From the NCBI RefSeq assembly GCF_003751625.1, contig NZ_RJUL01000007.1:248001-312000 (forward strand): a stretch of 64,000 nt of DNA, given 5' to 3'. Below the pieces are notes generated by a model that was not told the DNA's origin, searched no databases, and saw only the letters and a list, made by a program, of their open reading frames with translations. Below are positions 24,458 through 34,147 of this stretch, piece after piece. A program made the translations under genes and the position numbers. The DNA is from Gallaecimonas pentaromativorans. Lineage in GTDB: Bacteria; Pseudomonadota; Gammaproteobacteria; Enterobacterales; Gallaecimonadaceae. Within the stretch, counting starts at the first letter, position 1. Each line of letters begins with the position of its first letter.

Positions 24458-25060
24458 ATGCCGTTCAAGCAGCTTATCCAGGCCCTAGCTCAAACCGGTG
24501 CCAACCGTTTGCTGGCACTGGATGATTCCAGCGGCCGCCGCTTGGGGCGCCTGAGCGGCAAAACGGTGCTGGTGCAACTGACCGACATCAACCTTGGCCT
24601 CGGTTTTGTGGTGCTGGACGACGGCCTGCTGGTGACCGGCGATCTGGCCGCCCCCGACGCCAAGGTGGCCCTGCCGGTGGCCGCCATCAAAGAGCTCAAG
24701 GACAGCGCCAACCTGCCCCGCGCCATCAAGGAAGGGCGCCTGGAGCTGACCGGCGACCCGATGCTGCTCAAACAGTTCTCGGAACTCTTTGCCAAGCTCG
24801 ACATCGACTGGGAAGGGGAACTGGCCAAATACCTGGGCGATGTGCCGGCGCACCTGCTGTTTAGCGCTACCGCACGCCTCAGCCGGCGCCTGGCAGGCAG
24901 TGCCGGCCGCTTTGCACAGTGGGGCGCCGAGCAGCTCACCGAAGAGTCCCGGCTAACCCCCAATGCCCTCGAGCAGCGCCAGTTCTTTGATGATGTAGAC
25001 GACCTGAAAAGCGCCCTGGCCCGCCTGGAGAGGCGCCTTGCGGCGCTGGAGCACCGATGA
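24458..25060 (+). CDS. ubiJ: Ubiquinone biosynthesis accessory factor (SCP2 domain)
   Basis: A 200-residue UbiJ protein, a lipid-binding accessory factor of the soluble Ubi complex that carries hydrophobic ubiquinone intermediates. An SCP2-like domain fills the N-terminal half ([17 protein letters not shown] and [19 protein letters not shown]), and the C-terminus is a charged coiled coil ([20 protein letters not shown]). The frame is open upstream, but the ATG at 24458, one base after the ubiE stop, matches the family. It overlaps ubiB by four bases. Confidence 0.93.
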   Translation: MPFKQLIQALAQTGANRLLALDDSSGRRLGRLSGKTVLVQLTDINLGLGFVVLDDGLLVTGDLAAPDAKVALPVAAIKELKDSANLPRAIKEGRLELTGDPMLLKQFSELFAKLDIDWEGELAKYLGDVPAHLLFSATARLSRRLAGSAGRFAQWGAEQLTEESRLTPNALEQRQFFDDVDDLKSALARLERRLAALEHR

Positions 25061-26673
25061 GCAGCCTGCGACTCTATAAAGTCTTAAAAACCTTTTTAAA
25101 CCATGGCCTTGACGACCTTATCCCAACCCGGTTCTGGCCTTGGTACATGCGCCTTTGGCGGCTGTCGCTGTTTTGGATCCCCAACCGCCACAAGCAAAAG
25201 CCCCGCGCCGAGCGCTTACGCCTGGCCCTGGAAAGCCTGGGCCCGGTGTACATCAAGTTCGGGCAAATGCTCTCAACCCGCCGCGACCTGATGCCCGACG
25301 ACATCGCCCAAGAGCTCACCAAGCTGCAGGACAAGGTGCCGCCCTTTGACGGCAAGGCGGCCCGCGCCAGTATTGAGCGCAGCCTTGGCGGCCCCCTGGA
25401 GCAGTGGTTCAGCGACTTTGACGAAAAGCCCCTAGCCTCAGCGTCTATCGCCCAGGTGCACACCGCCCGCCTCAAGGACAGCGAAGTGGAAGTGGTGCTT
25501 AAGGTGATCCGCCCCGGCATCGCCAAGGTAATGAGCGCCGATGTGGAGCTGATGAGTACCTTCGCCGCCATCGCCGCCAAGGTGATGCCAGACGGGCGCC
25601 GCCTCAAGCCCAAGGAAGTGGTGCGCGAATACCAAAAGACCCTCTTTGACGAGTTGGATTTGTTGCGCGAAGCGGCCAACGCCATCCAGCTGCGCCGCAA
25701 CTTTGAAGGCTCGGATTCTCTCTATGTGCCGGAGGTTTACCCGGATTTGTGCCGCAAGCGGCTGTTGGTGATGGAGCGCATCTACGGCATTCCGGTGGCC
25801 GATGTCGAGACCCTCAAGGCCAACGGCACCAACCTCGAGCGCCTGGCAGAGAAGGGCGTGGAAGTGTTCTTCACCCAGGTGTTTCGCGACTCGTTCTTCC
25901 ATGCCGACATGCACCCAGGCAACATCTTCGTGGCCTATGAAAATCCCGAGAACCCCAAGTACATCGGCATCGACTGCGGCATCGTCGGCACCCTGGCCAA
26001 GGAAGACAAACGCTACCTGGCCGAGAACTTCGTGGCTTTCTTTAACCGCGATTATCGCAAGGTGGCCGAGCTGCATGTGGATTCGGGCTGGGTGCCTTTT
26101 GACACCAGCGTTGATGAATTCGAAGTGGCCATTCGCACCGTCTGCGAGCCCATCTTTGAAAAGCCCCTGGCAGAAATTTCCTTTGGCCAGGTGCTGGTGA
26201 ATCTCTTTAACACCGCCCGGCGCTTTAATATGGAAGTGCAGCCACAGCTGGTGCTACTGCAAAAGACCCTGCTCTATATCGAGGGCCTGGGCCGCCAGCT
26301 TTACCCGCAGCTGGATCTGTGGAAAACCGCCAAACCGTTTTTAGAGGATTGGCTCAAAGATCAGATGGGCCCCAAGGCCATGCTGCGCCATATCAAGTCC
26401 AATCTGCCGTTCTGGGGCGAGAAGCTGCCGGAGCTGCCGGACCTGTTGTATGACAACCTGCGTCTGGCCCGAGACTGGCAACAGCGCCAGTCCCAGCGGG
26501 AGCAACACCACCACCAACTGCACCAGCAACAATTACAGAAACAAAGTTTGCGCATTCTTGCCGCTACCCTGCTGGTGTGCGGCGCCATACTTTATGGCAA
26601 AGTGAACGTATGGGTGCCAGCAGCTCTGGCTTTAGCCTCGGCGGCAACCTGGATAAAGGCGCTGCGTAAGTAG
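25057..26673 (+). CDS. ubiB: Ubiquinone biosynthesis kinase-like ATPase
   Basis: A 538-residue member of the ABC1/ADCK (UbiB) atypical kinase family, an ATPase required for ubiquinone synthesis. It shows the KxGQ motif in [18 protein letters not shown] and the Ala-rich loop [13 protein letters not shown] that replaces the usual glycine loop. The catalytic-loop and metal regions are [13 protein letters not shown] and [11 protein letters not shown]. Two C-terminal transmembrane helices (about residues 497-537) follow a Gln/His-rich linker ([15 protein letters not shown]). The length is standard. It is coupled to ubiJ by ATGA. Confidence 0.97.
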   Translation: MSSLRLYKVLKTFLNHGLDDLIPTRFWPWYMRLWRLSLFWIPNRHKQKPRAERLRLALESLGPVYIKFGQMLSTRRDLMPDDIAQELTKLQDKVPPFDGKAARASIERSLGGPLEQWFSDFDEKPLASASIAQVHTARLKDSEVEVVLKVIRPGIAKVMSADVELMSTFAAIAAKVMPDGRRLKPKEVVREYQKTLFDELDLLREAANAIQLRRNFEGSDSLYVPEVYPDLCRKRLLVMERIYGIPVADVETLKANGTNLERLAEKGVEVFFTQVFRDSFFHADMHPGNIFVAYENPENPKYIGIDCGIVGTLAKEDKRYLAENFVAFFNRDYRKVAELHVDSGWVPFDTSVDEFEVAIRTVCEPIFEKPLAEISFGQVLVNLFNTARRFNMEVQPQLVLLQKTLLYIEGLGRQLYPQLDLWKTAKPFLEDWLKDQMGPKAMLRHIKSNLPFWGEKLPELPDLLYDNLRLARDWQQRQSQREQHHHQLHQQQLQKQSLRILAATLLVCGAILYGKVNVWVPAALALASAATWIKALRK

Positions 26674-26714
26674 GCGCTACTTAGAATCGTGTAACCACGT
26701 TGTAGGGATCTTCC

Positions 26715-26945
26715 ATGGGTAATATCAGTATCTGGCAATTGCTTATCGTATGCGCCATCGTCGTGCTGCTGTTCGGCACTAAAAAACTGCGCAATATCGG
26801 CTCCGATCTCGGCTCGGCGTTCAAAGGCTTTAAAAAAGCCATGAAGGACGACGAGGAAGAAAAGAAACTGGAAGACAAACCTGACGCCCAGTTCAAGGAA
26901 GAAAAACAGGAGGAAAAGGCCAAGTCTGACAAGGATAAGGTCTGA
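26715..26945 (+). CDS. tatA: Sec-independent translocase subunit TatA
   Basis: A 76-residue TatA, the pore-forming subunit of the twin-arginine translocase. It has one N-terminal transmembrane helix ([15 protein letters not shown]), the [10 protein letters not shown] hinge, an amphipathic helix ([10 protein letters not shown]) and an acidic/lysine-rich tail. The stop overlaps the tatB start by one base (TGATG). Its position after ubiB is the conserved gammaproteobacterial order. Confidence 0.97.
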   Translation: MGNISIWQLLIVCAIVVLLFGTKKLRNIGSDLGSAFKGFKKAMKDDEEEKKLEDKPDAQFKEEKQEEKAKSDKDKV

Positions 26946-27277
26946 TGTTCGACATTGGCTTCTGGGAGCTGGTTCTGGTTGGCATCATCGCCCTGGTGGT
27001 GCTGGGGCCAGAACGCCTGCCCAGCGCGGCCCGCACCCTGGGGCGCTGGGTTCGCACCGTCAAGGGCATGGCTAACCAAGTGCGTAGCGAACTGGAGCGC
27101 GAGCTGGAAGCCCACGAGCTCAACGAGAGCATGAAAAAAGCCGAGCAGATGGGCAAGGACTTGCCCAAAGAGCTGGCCGACACCGTCGATGACATGAAAC
27201 GCAGCGCCAAGGAAATGCAAAGGCCTTATCAGGATGCCCCCGAGGCCAAAGACGCCAAGGATCCCAAGGACCCATGA
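26945..27277 (+). CDS. tatB: Sec-independent translocase subunit TatB
   Basis: A 110-residue TatB, which with TatC forms the twin-arginine signal-peptide receptor. The N-terminus [20 protein letters not shown], followed by [15 protein letters not shown], is diagnostic (Glu8 and the GPERLP hinge). The remainder is an amphipathic and coiled-coil region ending in an acidic Asp/Lys/Pro tail. It overlaps tatC by four bases. Confidence 0.97.
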   Translation: MFDIGFWELVLVGIIALVVLGPERLPSAARTLGRWVRTVKGMANQVRSELERELEAHELNESMKKAEQMGKDLPKELADTVDDMKRSAKEMQRPYQDAPEAKDAKDPKDP

Positions 27278-28014
27278 GTGATATGCCGTTACTTGCGCAC
27301 CTTCTGGAGCTGCGCACCCGTATCCTGCGCGCCCTGATCGCAGTGGGTCTGGCACTGGTGGTGATGGCCTACTTTGCCAAAGACCTTTATCACCACCTGG
27401 CCTTGCCATTGATCAGCAAGCTGCCCGCCGGCAGCTCGATGATCGCCACCGACGTGGCCTCCCCCTTCTTTGCGCCGTTCAAACTGGCTATGGTGCTGTC
27501 GTTTTTTGTGGCCATGCCAGCGGTGCTTTACCAAATCTGGGCCTTTGTGGCGCCGGGGCTTTATAAGCATGAACGGCGGTTGGTAGCGCCCTTGCTGGCG
27601 ATGAGCAGCCTGCTGTTTTACGCCGGCATTGCCTTTGCCTACTACGTTGTTTTCCCGGTTATTTTTGCCTTTTTCACCTCGGTTGCCCCAGAAGGGGTGA
27701 CCATCGCCACCGATATCTCCAGTTATTTGGACTTCGTTCTGAAACTGTTTTTTGCATTCGGTGTGGCCTTTGAGATACCCATCGCCGTGGTGCTGCTCTG
27801 TTACACTGGCGCGACCGACGTACAGAGCCTCGCCAAAAAGCGCCCTTATATCATCGTAACGGCCTTTACCCTGGGGATGCTGCTTACGCCACCGGATGTG
27901 ATTTCCCAAACCCTGCTGGCCGTGCCCATGTGGCTGCTGTTCGAGTCCGGGCTGGTGATGGCCAAGCTGGTCAAGCGCCGCCGAGCGCCAGACGAAGAAG
28001 AGGATTCTGAATGA
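27274..28014 (+). CDS. tatC: Sec-independent translocase subunit TatC
   Basis: A 246-residue TatC, the six-helix core receptor of the Tat machinery. The N-terminal [18 protein letters not shown] contains the conserved HLxELRxR signature. Loop motifs such as FFAPFKLAM and [17 protein letters not shown] are present, and the last helices ([19 protein letters not shown]) are typical. The protein ends in an acidic tail (APDEEEDSE). It overlaps both its upstream and downstream neighbours by four bases. Confidence 0.97.
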   Translation: MSDMPLLAHLLELRTRILRALIAVGLALVVMAYFAKDLYHHLALPLISKLPAGSSMIATDVASPFFAPFKLAMVLSFFVAMPAVLYQIWAFVAPGLYKHERRLVAPLLAMSSLLFYAGIAFAYYVVFPVIFAFFTSVAPEGVTIATDISSYLDFVLKLFFAFGVAFEIPIAVVLLCYTGATDVQSLAKKRPYIIVTAFTLGMLLTPPDVISQTLLAVPMWLLFESGLVMAKLVKRRRAPDEEEDSE

Positions 28015-28484
28015 AACTGCGTTACCTGCCCCTGTTGGCCCTGGCCTTTGGTGCCAATGCCTCAATCCAGGACAAACTGGCCCAGTGTACCCAACTGAGC
28101 GACAACGAGTTGCGGCTGGCTTGCTTTGACGCCCTGGCCAAACAGGTTAAGGCGAACCCCGATATGGCCGCCACCGAGCAAGCCGTGGGCCGCTCTACTG
28201 TGATAGCCAAAACCCAGGACCCGGTGGCCAGCTTCGGTATTGAGGAAAAGGTGCAAAATCAGGATGCCCTGCAGAGCATCAACGCCATCGTTACCCAGGT
28301 TAACAAAGGCCCCTACGGCAAGCTGGTAGTGGTACTGGATAACGGCCAAATCTGGAAACAAACCGACAGCAGCTATTCCGGCATCAAGGCCGACGACAAA
28401 GTCGAGCTGAAAAAAGGTGTGTTCGGCGCCGTTTATCTCAGCAAGGAAGGCGGCCGCACCATCCGGGTAGTACGTAGCAAATGA
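28011..28484 (+). CDS. Exported protein of unknown function inside the tat operon
   Basis: A 157-residue protein with a short signal peptide ([17 protein letters not shown]). A region with paired cysteines follows ([20 protein letters not shown]), reminiscent of the CxxxxDxxxRLxCYD motif seen in several small periplasmic proteins, including some linked to type VI secretion. The C-terminal half ([14 protein letters not shown] ... TIRVVRS) looks like a small beta domain. Its start overlaps the tatC stop and its stop overlaps the tatD start, each by four bases, so it is translated as part of the Tat operon. No twin-arginine motif is present, so it is a Sec substrate. Its function is unknown, and its placement need not mean a Tat role. 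Confidence 0.82.
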   Translation: MKLRYLPLLALAFGANASIQDKLAQCTQLSDNELRLACFDALAKQVKANPDMAATEQAVGRSTVIAKTQDPVASFGIEEKVQNQDALQSINAIVTQVNKGPYGKLVVVLDNGQIWKQTDSSYSGIKADDKVELKKGVFGAVYLSKEGGRTIRVVRSK

Positions 28485-29263
28485 CCCTCTGCGACATCGC
28501 CATTAACCTTACCGACAGCGCCTTTGACAGCGACCGGCAGCAAGTGGTGGCCGATGCCGCGGCCCAAGGGGTCAACTACCTGATTTTGACCGGCACCACG
28601 GTCGAGCAAAGTACCCAGGCCGCAGATTATGCGGCCTCTTCGCAAAGGGCCTTTGCCACCGCTGGTGTCCACCCCCATTATGCCGACGAAGCTCCTGCCG
28701 ACTTTATTGCCCGCCTGCGCCAATTAGCCCGGCGCCCAGAGGTGCTGGCCATAGGGGAATGCGGCCTGGATTTTTTCCGCGATTTAAGCCCAAGGGCGGT
28801 GCAGGAGCAGGTGTTTGCCGCTCAGCTTGAGCTGGCCGGCGAGCTTGCCATGCCGGTGCTGCTTCACGAGCGAGAGGCCGCCGAGCGCCAGCACGCCATT
28901 TTGCGCCAGTTCCGTGACCGCCTGCCCGGCGCCGTGGCCCATTGCTTTACCGGCGATGAGGCCACCCTAAAGCGCTGGCTGGAGCTGGACCTTTATATCG
29001 GCATTACCGGCTGGATCTGCGACGAGCGGCGCGGCCAGCACCTGCGCGAGTTGGTGCAGATGATCCCCGACGACAGGCTGTTGGTGGAAACCGACGCCCC
29101 CTATCTCATCCCCCGGGATCTCAAGCTCAAAAGCCGCCGCAACGAGCCACAGTATTTGCCCCACATTGTCCGCACCATTGCTGCGTGCCGCCGACAAGAC
29201 CCACAAACGCTGGCCGCCATGACCTTGGCCAACAGCCAGCGCCTGTTCGGGTTTGCCGGGTAG
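28481..29263 (+). CDS. tatD: TatD-family metal-dependent 3'-5' exonuclease
   Basis: A 260-residue TatD nuclease, a TIM-barrel metal-dependent DNase linked to repair of oxidative damage and historically grouped with the Tat genes. The metal-binding HxH motif is replaced by NLTD near the N-terminus (CDIAINLTDSAFD), as usual for the TatD subgroup. GECGLDFFRDLSPR, VLLHEREA, HCFTGDEATLKRWLELDLYIG and the final ETDAPYLIPRDL are all present. It is the last coupled gene of the tat block; hemB follows after 27 bases. Confidence 0.94.
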   Translation: MTLCDIAINLTDSAFDSDRQQVVADAAAQGVNYLILTGTTVEQSTQAADYAASSQRAFATAGVHPHYADEAPADFIARLRQLARRPEVLAIGECGLDFFRDLSPRAVQEQVFAAQLELAGELAMPVLLHEREAAERQHAILRQFRDRLPGAVAHCFTGDEATLKRWLELDLYIGITGWICDERRGQHLRELVQMIPDDRLLVETDAPYLIPRDLKLKSRRNEPQYLPHIVRTIAACRRQDPQTLAAMTLANSQRLFGFAG

Positions 29264-30298
<1,035 letters not shown>

Positions 30299-30313
30299 AT
30301 TCACAAAAATGTC

Positions 30314-30341
30314 AAAAGCCGGTCATCACCGGCTTTTTTTT
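30314..30341 (+). terminator. Rho-independent terminator after hemB
   Basis: GCCGGT-CATC-ACCGGC is flanked by AAAA and eight T residues, a textbook intrinsic terminator 16 bases after the hemB stop. It isolates the tat-hemB block from the lipid A cassette downstream. Confidence 0.9.
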
Positions 30342-30345
30342 CGCC

Positions 30346-30362
30346 CTTAATTTTTTGTTAAG
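30346..30362 (+). promoter_or_regulatory. PmrA-like box ahead of the lipid A modification cassette
   Basis: CTTAAT-TTTTT-GTTAAG matches the published PmrA (BasR) box, YTTAAK-N5-YTTAAK, at all but one defined position. It lies 66 bases upstream of an ArnC/ArnT-like operon, the kind of gene PmrA controls in enterics. The region is AT-rich and borders the hemB terminator, so a chance match is possible. No pmrAB genes are in the window. Confidence 0.4.
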
Positions 30363-30427
30363 TCTGACTGGCCAGACTGCAAATTTAAGCTATTGATAAA
30401 TAGTCAGTTTCAATACTGCGAGGGGCG

Positions 30428-31141
30428 ATGGACGTTTCCGTTATTATTCCGGCCAAGAACGAGGCCGAAAACCTACCCATTCTGCTGAAAGAAGTGGGCC
30501 AAGCCCTCGAAAGCGAGCAATTTGAAGTCGTGGTCATTGACGACGGCTCTACCGACAACAGCTGGAACCTGCTGTGTGAGCTGAAAGAAAGCTACCCCTG
30601 GTTACGAGCCCTGCGCCTGGGGCAGTCGTCCGGCCAAAGCACCGCCGTCTGGCTGGGCGGCCGCAAAGCCAAGGGCCGGTTTGTGGCCACCATCGACGGC
30701 GACGGCCAGAACGACCCTGCCGATATCCCCAACTTGCTAAACCAAGCCCGCCAGGCCGGTGGTGATGTGTGCGTCTGCGGGATCCGTACCCGCCGCAACG
30801 ACAGCTGGCTCAAAAGAATGTCGTCTAAGATTGCCAACGGCGTGCGCCGCCGCTTATTGAGCGATGGTGTGGTGGATACCGGTTGTGGCCTTAAGCTCCT
30901 TAACCGCGAACTGTTCCTGACCCTGCCTTATTTCGACCACATGCATCGCTTTCTGCCCGCTCTTTGTGTGCGCACCGGCGCCAAGGTGCTGAGCGTACCG
31001 GTTAACCACAGGGCCCGGGTGGCCGGCACCTCTAAATACGGTCTGCACAACCGGCTCTGGGTGGGCCTGGTGGACATGGCCGGAGTGCGCTGGCTGCAAA
31101 AGCGAGCCAAAAAGCCCTTGTTGCAGGAGGAGCTGCAATGA
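30428..31141 (+). CDS. GT2 polyprenyl-phosphate glycosyltransferase (ArnC/DPM1-like)
   Basis: A 237-residue family-2 glycosyltransferase that probably attaches a sugar to undecaprenyl phosphate on the cytoplasmic face of the membrane. It has MDVSVIIPAKNEAENLP at the N-terminus, the nucleotide motif VVIDDGSTDNSWN (about 36-48), the DxD-type motif ATIDGDGQNDPADIP (DGD at 90-92) and the C-terminal AGTSKYGLHNRLWVG signature. Unlike ArnC it lacks the two C-terminal membrane helices, resembling the soluble DPM1 form. It overlaps the next gene by four bases. With the LABN protein and the GT39 enzyme it forms a lipid A decoration cassette. The sugar (aminoarabinose, galactosamine or other) cannot be told from this sequence. 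Confidence 0.88.
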   Translation: MDVSVIIPAKNEAENLPILLKEVGQALESEQFEVVVIDDGSTDNSWNLLCELKESYPWLRALRLGQSSGQSTAVWLGGRKAKGRFVATIDGDGQNDPADIPNLLNQARQAGGDVCVCGIRTRRNDSWLKRMSSKIANGVRRRLLSDGVVDTGCGLKLLNRELFLTLPYFDHMHRFLPALCVRTGAKVLSVPVNHRARVAGTSKYGLHNRLWVGLVDMAGVRWLQKRAKKPLLQEELQ

Positions 31142-31404
31142 CCATTGATTGGTGGCTGCTGCTGGGATTTGCCGGCCAGCTGCTGTTCTCGGCCCGCTTT
31201 CTGGTGCAATGGCTGGTGAGTGAAAAAGCCAAGCAGAGCATAGTGCCGACCGCTTTTTGGTACCTGTCTATCGGTGGTTCCAGTTTGTTGCTGGTGTACG
31301 CCATTTACCGCAAAGACCCTGTGTTTATCCTCGGCCAGAGCGCTGGCTTCATCATTTACCTTCGCAACCTGCAGCTGATCAAAAAACATGAAGCCAGAAA
31401 CTGA
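31138..31404 (+). CDS. LABN-domain small membrane protein (lipid A biosynthesis N-terminal-like)
   Basis: An 88-residue three-helix membrane protein of the LABN (lipid-A-disaccharide synthase N-terminal domain) family. The segments WWLLLGFAGQLLFSARFLVQW, AFWYLSIGGSSLLLVYAIY and GQSAGFIIYLRNLQLI are the characteristic pattern, including the QxxFxxRFxxQW core. Such small proteins travel with GT2 and ArnT-like genes and may help move or present the lipid-linked sugar. That role is inferred from neighbourhood only. It overlaps both neighbours (ATGA with GT2, 17 bases with GT39). Confidence 0.88.
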   Translation: MTIDWWLLLGFAGQLLFSARFLVQWLVSEKAKQSIVPTAFWYLSIGGSSLLLVYAIYRKDPVFILGQSAGFIIYLRNLQLIKKHEARN

Positions 31405-33034
31405 ATATCGCCTCGGATGGCTATTGTTGCTGGTGGTGGTGTTGGCCGGTATCGGCCTGCGCTGGCCCTGGCCTGCCGATGAACCCCGCTTTGCCCTTAT
31501 CGCCCAGGAAATGGTCAACACCGGCCAGTGGTTGATCCCGCACCGGGTGGGCGAGCTTTATCCCGATAAACCCCCCATCTTCATGTGGGCCATTGCCGTA
31601 CTGTTGTGGCTGAAGGTCCCCATGAAAATTGCCTTTTTGCTGCCCTCGGCCCTGGCCGGTATAGGCACCGCCTGGCTGACCGTGGACTTGGCCAAACGCC
31701 TCCATGGCCCCAGAGTCGCTACCTGGTGCCTGTGGCTGCTGGCCTTCACTATCCAGTTCAGCCTGCAATCGCGGACGGCGCAGATAGATATGCTGCTGGT
31801 GTTCTGGGTCACCCTTGGCGGTTACGGTATTGCCCGCCACCTGCTGCTGGGCCCGGCCTGGGGATGGTACTTCCTCGGCTTTGCCGCCGCCGGCTTTGGG
31901 GTGATCACCAAAGGGGTGGGGGTTATCGCCCTGTTCCTGCTGCTGCCGCTGATTTGGCGCAGCGATTTGCGCCAGAAAATGGCCAAAAAGGCCTGGCTGG
32001 GGCCGCTGGTGCTGATAGCCGCCATCGCTACCTGGGGTCTACCTATGCTGTGGTACGCCGCCCATAGCAGTAACCCCGAAGCGATGGCCTATCGCGACAA
32101 CATCCTCTTTAACCAGACCGCCAATCGCTACGTCCACTCCCTGGGCCATAAAAAGCCGTTCTGGTATTACGTAGTGGAGGTGGCACCGGTGTTCTGGCTG
32201 CCGCTGTCGGTGTTGGCGCCGTTCCTGGTCAAAACCTGGTGGCGCGACAAGGTCAAGCCGGAGATTCTGTTGCCGCTGGTGATGGTGCTGGCTACCGTAC
32301 TGTTCTTCTCCATCAGCCCCGGTAAGCGCGGGGTGTATATCACGCCGGCGGTGCCATGGCTGACCCTGGCCATCGCGCCTTACCTGGAGCAGCTGCTGAG
32401 CCGGGTGTGGCCAAAGCGGTTGTGGATGGCTTTTGCCTGGCTGTTGTCTCTTATCCTCATCGTGGCGGCCTTCCTCCATAAGGTGCTGGAGCAACTGGGC
32501 ACGCACGGCAGGGTGTTCCTGCTCGGCACCGGTATTGCCATGGCCCTGGCCTTGCTGCTGACCCGCCGCCAATCCCCCATGCACCGCTGGGGTTGGACCC
32601 TGGCAGCATTCTGGGCCGGTTACGGCTTCATAGGCGGCCCGGCCCTGGATAGTATCCGCACCCCTAGGGACATCATGGTGGAAGTGGCCAAGCGTATCGG
32701 CCCCGACGGCCAACTGGCGCTACTGGATTACAAAGAGCAGTTCGCGCTCTTTGCCGACCGCCCTGTCACCCAGTTCGGTTTCCACGGCCCCATGGACGAG
32801 CAGCGTGCCAGCGCCCGTGATTGGGTGCAGCGTGGCCCGCAGTATTACGTGCTAGGGCCGAAGGAGAACATGGAGCAGTGCTTCGAGATGAAGCCTGAGG
32901 ACAACCTTGGCGAGCGCCATGGCGGCATCTGGTACCTGGTGTCGGCCAAGGAGCTAAAAGCCGGTTGTGAGCCCGGTGTGACCCCCGCGCCGCTCTACAA
33001 AGGCCCGGACTACGGTCTTTACCAAAAGCCCTGA
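31388..33034 (+). CDS. ArnT-like GT39 lipid A glycosyltransferase
   Basis: A 548-residue polytopic glycosyltransferase of the GT39/GT83 (ArnT/PMT_2) family. It transfers a sugar from undecaprenyl phosphate to lipid A on the periplasmic side. The catalytic first loop shows ADEPRFALIAQEMVNTGQWL, with the conserved Asp-Glu, followed by LYPDKPPIFMWAIAVLLWL. About 11 membrane helices are visible, then a C-terminal periplasmic domain from about residue 420. This resembles ArnT and Francisella FlmK. It is the last gene of the cassette and is closed by a terminator. The other arn genes are not adjacent, so the donor may be a different sugar from aminoarabinose. Confidence 0.9.
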   Translation: MKPETEYRLGWLLLLVVVLAGIGLRWPWPADEPRFALIAQEMVNTGQWLIPHRVGELYPDKPPIFMWAIAVLLWLKVPMKIAFLLPSALAGIGTAWLTVDLAKRLHGPRVATWCLWLLAFTIQFSLQSRTAQIDMLLVFWVTLGGYGIARHLLLGPAWGWYFLGFAAAGFGVITKGVGVIALFLLLPLIWRSDLRQKMAKKAWLGPLVLIAAIATWGLPMLWYAAHSSNPEAMAYRDNILFNQTANRYVHSLGHKKPFWYYVVEVAPVFWLPLSVLAPFLVKTWWRDKVKPEILLPLVMVLATVLFFSISPGKRGVYITPAVPWLTLAIAPYLEQLLSRVWPKRLWMAFAWLLSLILIVAAFLHKVLEQLGTHGRVFLLGTGIAMALALLLTRRQSPMHRWGWTLAAFWAGYGFIGGPALDSIRTPRDIMVEVAKRIGPDGQLALLDYKEQFALFADRPVTQFGFHGPMDEQRASARDWVQRGPQYYVLGPKENMEQCFEMKPEDNLGERHGGIWYLVSAKELKAGCEPGVTPAPLYKGPDYGLYQKP

Positions 33035-33045
33035 GGCACTTCCAT

Positions 33046-33074
33046 AAAAAAGCCCCGCATCTGCGGGGCTTTTT
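33046..33074. terminator. Bidirectional terminator between GT39 and XRE regulator genes
   Basis: Six A residues, GCCCCGCA-TC-TGCGGGGC, then five T residues. The strong GC stem with A and T tracts on the two sides can terminate both convergent genes. Confidence 0.9.
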
Positions 33075-33086
33075 ACGAGCGTTTGG

Positions 33087-33962
33087 TTAGTTGTCGTCAG
33101 CCTTGCCCAGCAGGGCGGCTGCCAATTGGCTGGCCAGGCGCTCACGCTCAAGCAGGTAGTAGTGGCCGGTTTCGTCGCTGCGACCGATAAATTCCACACC
33201 CAGCACGTTACACAGGGCGTCGGCGTCGCCACGGGAGCCGCGCCAGATCACGCCGTGAATATGGCTGCTGTGGGTGATGCAGTTCATCAGCTTGCGAAGG
33301 CAACGCTCCAGTTGGCTGTCACACAGGCCGCCGGCATGGGTAACCAGCAGGTAGCAAGGTGCATTGGCGTCAGGCTGCTGCGAAGCGGTGAGATTCTTGA
33401 AGTAATCGGACGCATTGGTGGCAATGGCATCACGGGCCGATTTCTTGATCGGCACCATCACCATATGAGCCAGCAGCAGGTCGTGGTGACGGATCAGCTG
33501 ATGCGAGATCTGCCCTTCTCGATTCAGCCGCAGGCAGGCCTGGATCATGATATCGCTCTTGTCACAAGAGCCTATCCAAGACTGAAAACGTTCGAACTCT
33601 TCGGGATCGTCCTCGCTCATATCGACACCGACCTTCAGATGGTCGGCCACACGATAGCGATAGAAGAAGGCACGCAGCCGCGTCCAGGGCTCGCGCAACA
33701 AGAAGGCGTCGGCCAGTTCTTTGGCTTCCTGGTCATCGCTGTCACACAGCGTCTTCAGTGGGTCGTCCCCCACTGCGGCGATGATTTGGGCCTGGCGATA
33801 TAAAGAAGGAGTTGTTACCCCCCGCTCCCAGCGACTGATGGTCACGGCATCCAGCCTGGCAAAGGCTTCGCGGCGGCAGGACAGGTGGTGGGCAAATTCT
33901 TCCTGTGAAAGACCCAGGGTTCGCCGCTTCGCTTTCACAAAAGCGGAAAATTCAAAGTTCAT
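33087..33962 (-). CDS. XRE-type regulator with an orphan C-terminal domain
   Basis: A 291-residue protein with an N-terminal Cro/C1-type helix-turn-helix (residues about 6-60: FVKAKRRTLGLSQEEFAHHL ... VTISRWERGVTTPSLYR). About 200 further residues belong to no family I recognise. The C-terminal part includes RAFFYRYRVADHLKVGVDM, several Cys and His residues, and a segment PCYLLVTHAGGLCDSQLERC that might be an alpha/beta core. This build, a short DNA-binding head and a long sensor body, suggests a ligand-responsive regulator. A TTG upstream in frame is possible, but the ATG at 33962 has AGGTGG just ahead. Its target is unknown; the divergent DUF4124 gene begins 185 bases away. Confidence 0.82.
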   Translation of the reverse strand: MNFEFSAFVKAKRRTLGLSQEEFAHHLSCRREAFARLDAVTISRWERGVTTPSLYRQAQIIAAVGDDPLKTLCDSDDQEAKELADAFLLREPWTRLRAFFYRYRVADHLKVGVDMSEDDPEEFERFQSWIGSCDKSDIMIQACLRLNREGQISHQLIRHHDLLLAHMVMVPIKKSARDAIATNASDYFKNLTASQQPDANAPCYLLVTHAGGLCDSQLERCLRKLMNCITHSSHIHGVIWRGSRGDADALCNVLGVEFIGRSDETGHYYLLERERLASQLAAALLGKADDN

Positions 33963-34147
33963 CAACCACCTATTGTGCTTGAAGTTGTCTGGCAGTGGTC
34001 GAGGCGCAAGTTTCCCCCCTGGCCCTTGACTTGGTAAATAGCATTGTAGTGACTCCCCTCTATTCCTTTGCCTATTTATTAAGCTCTTGTTATTTAAGAA
34101 ACGGATGTTAGTCTTTGGGATGTTACTGCTTAATTTAGAGAAACAGC

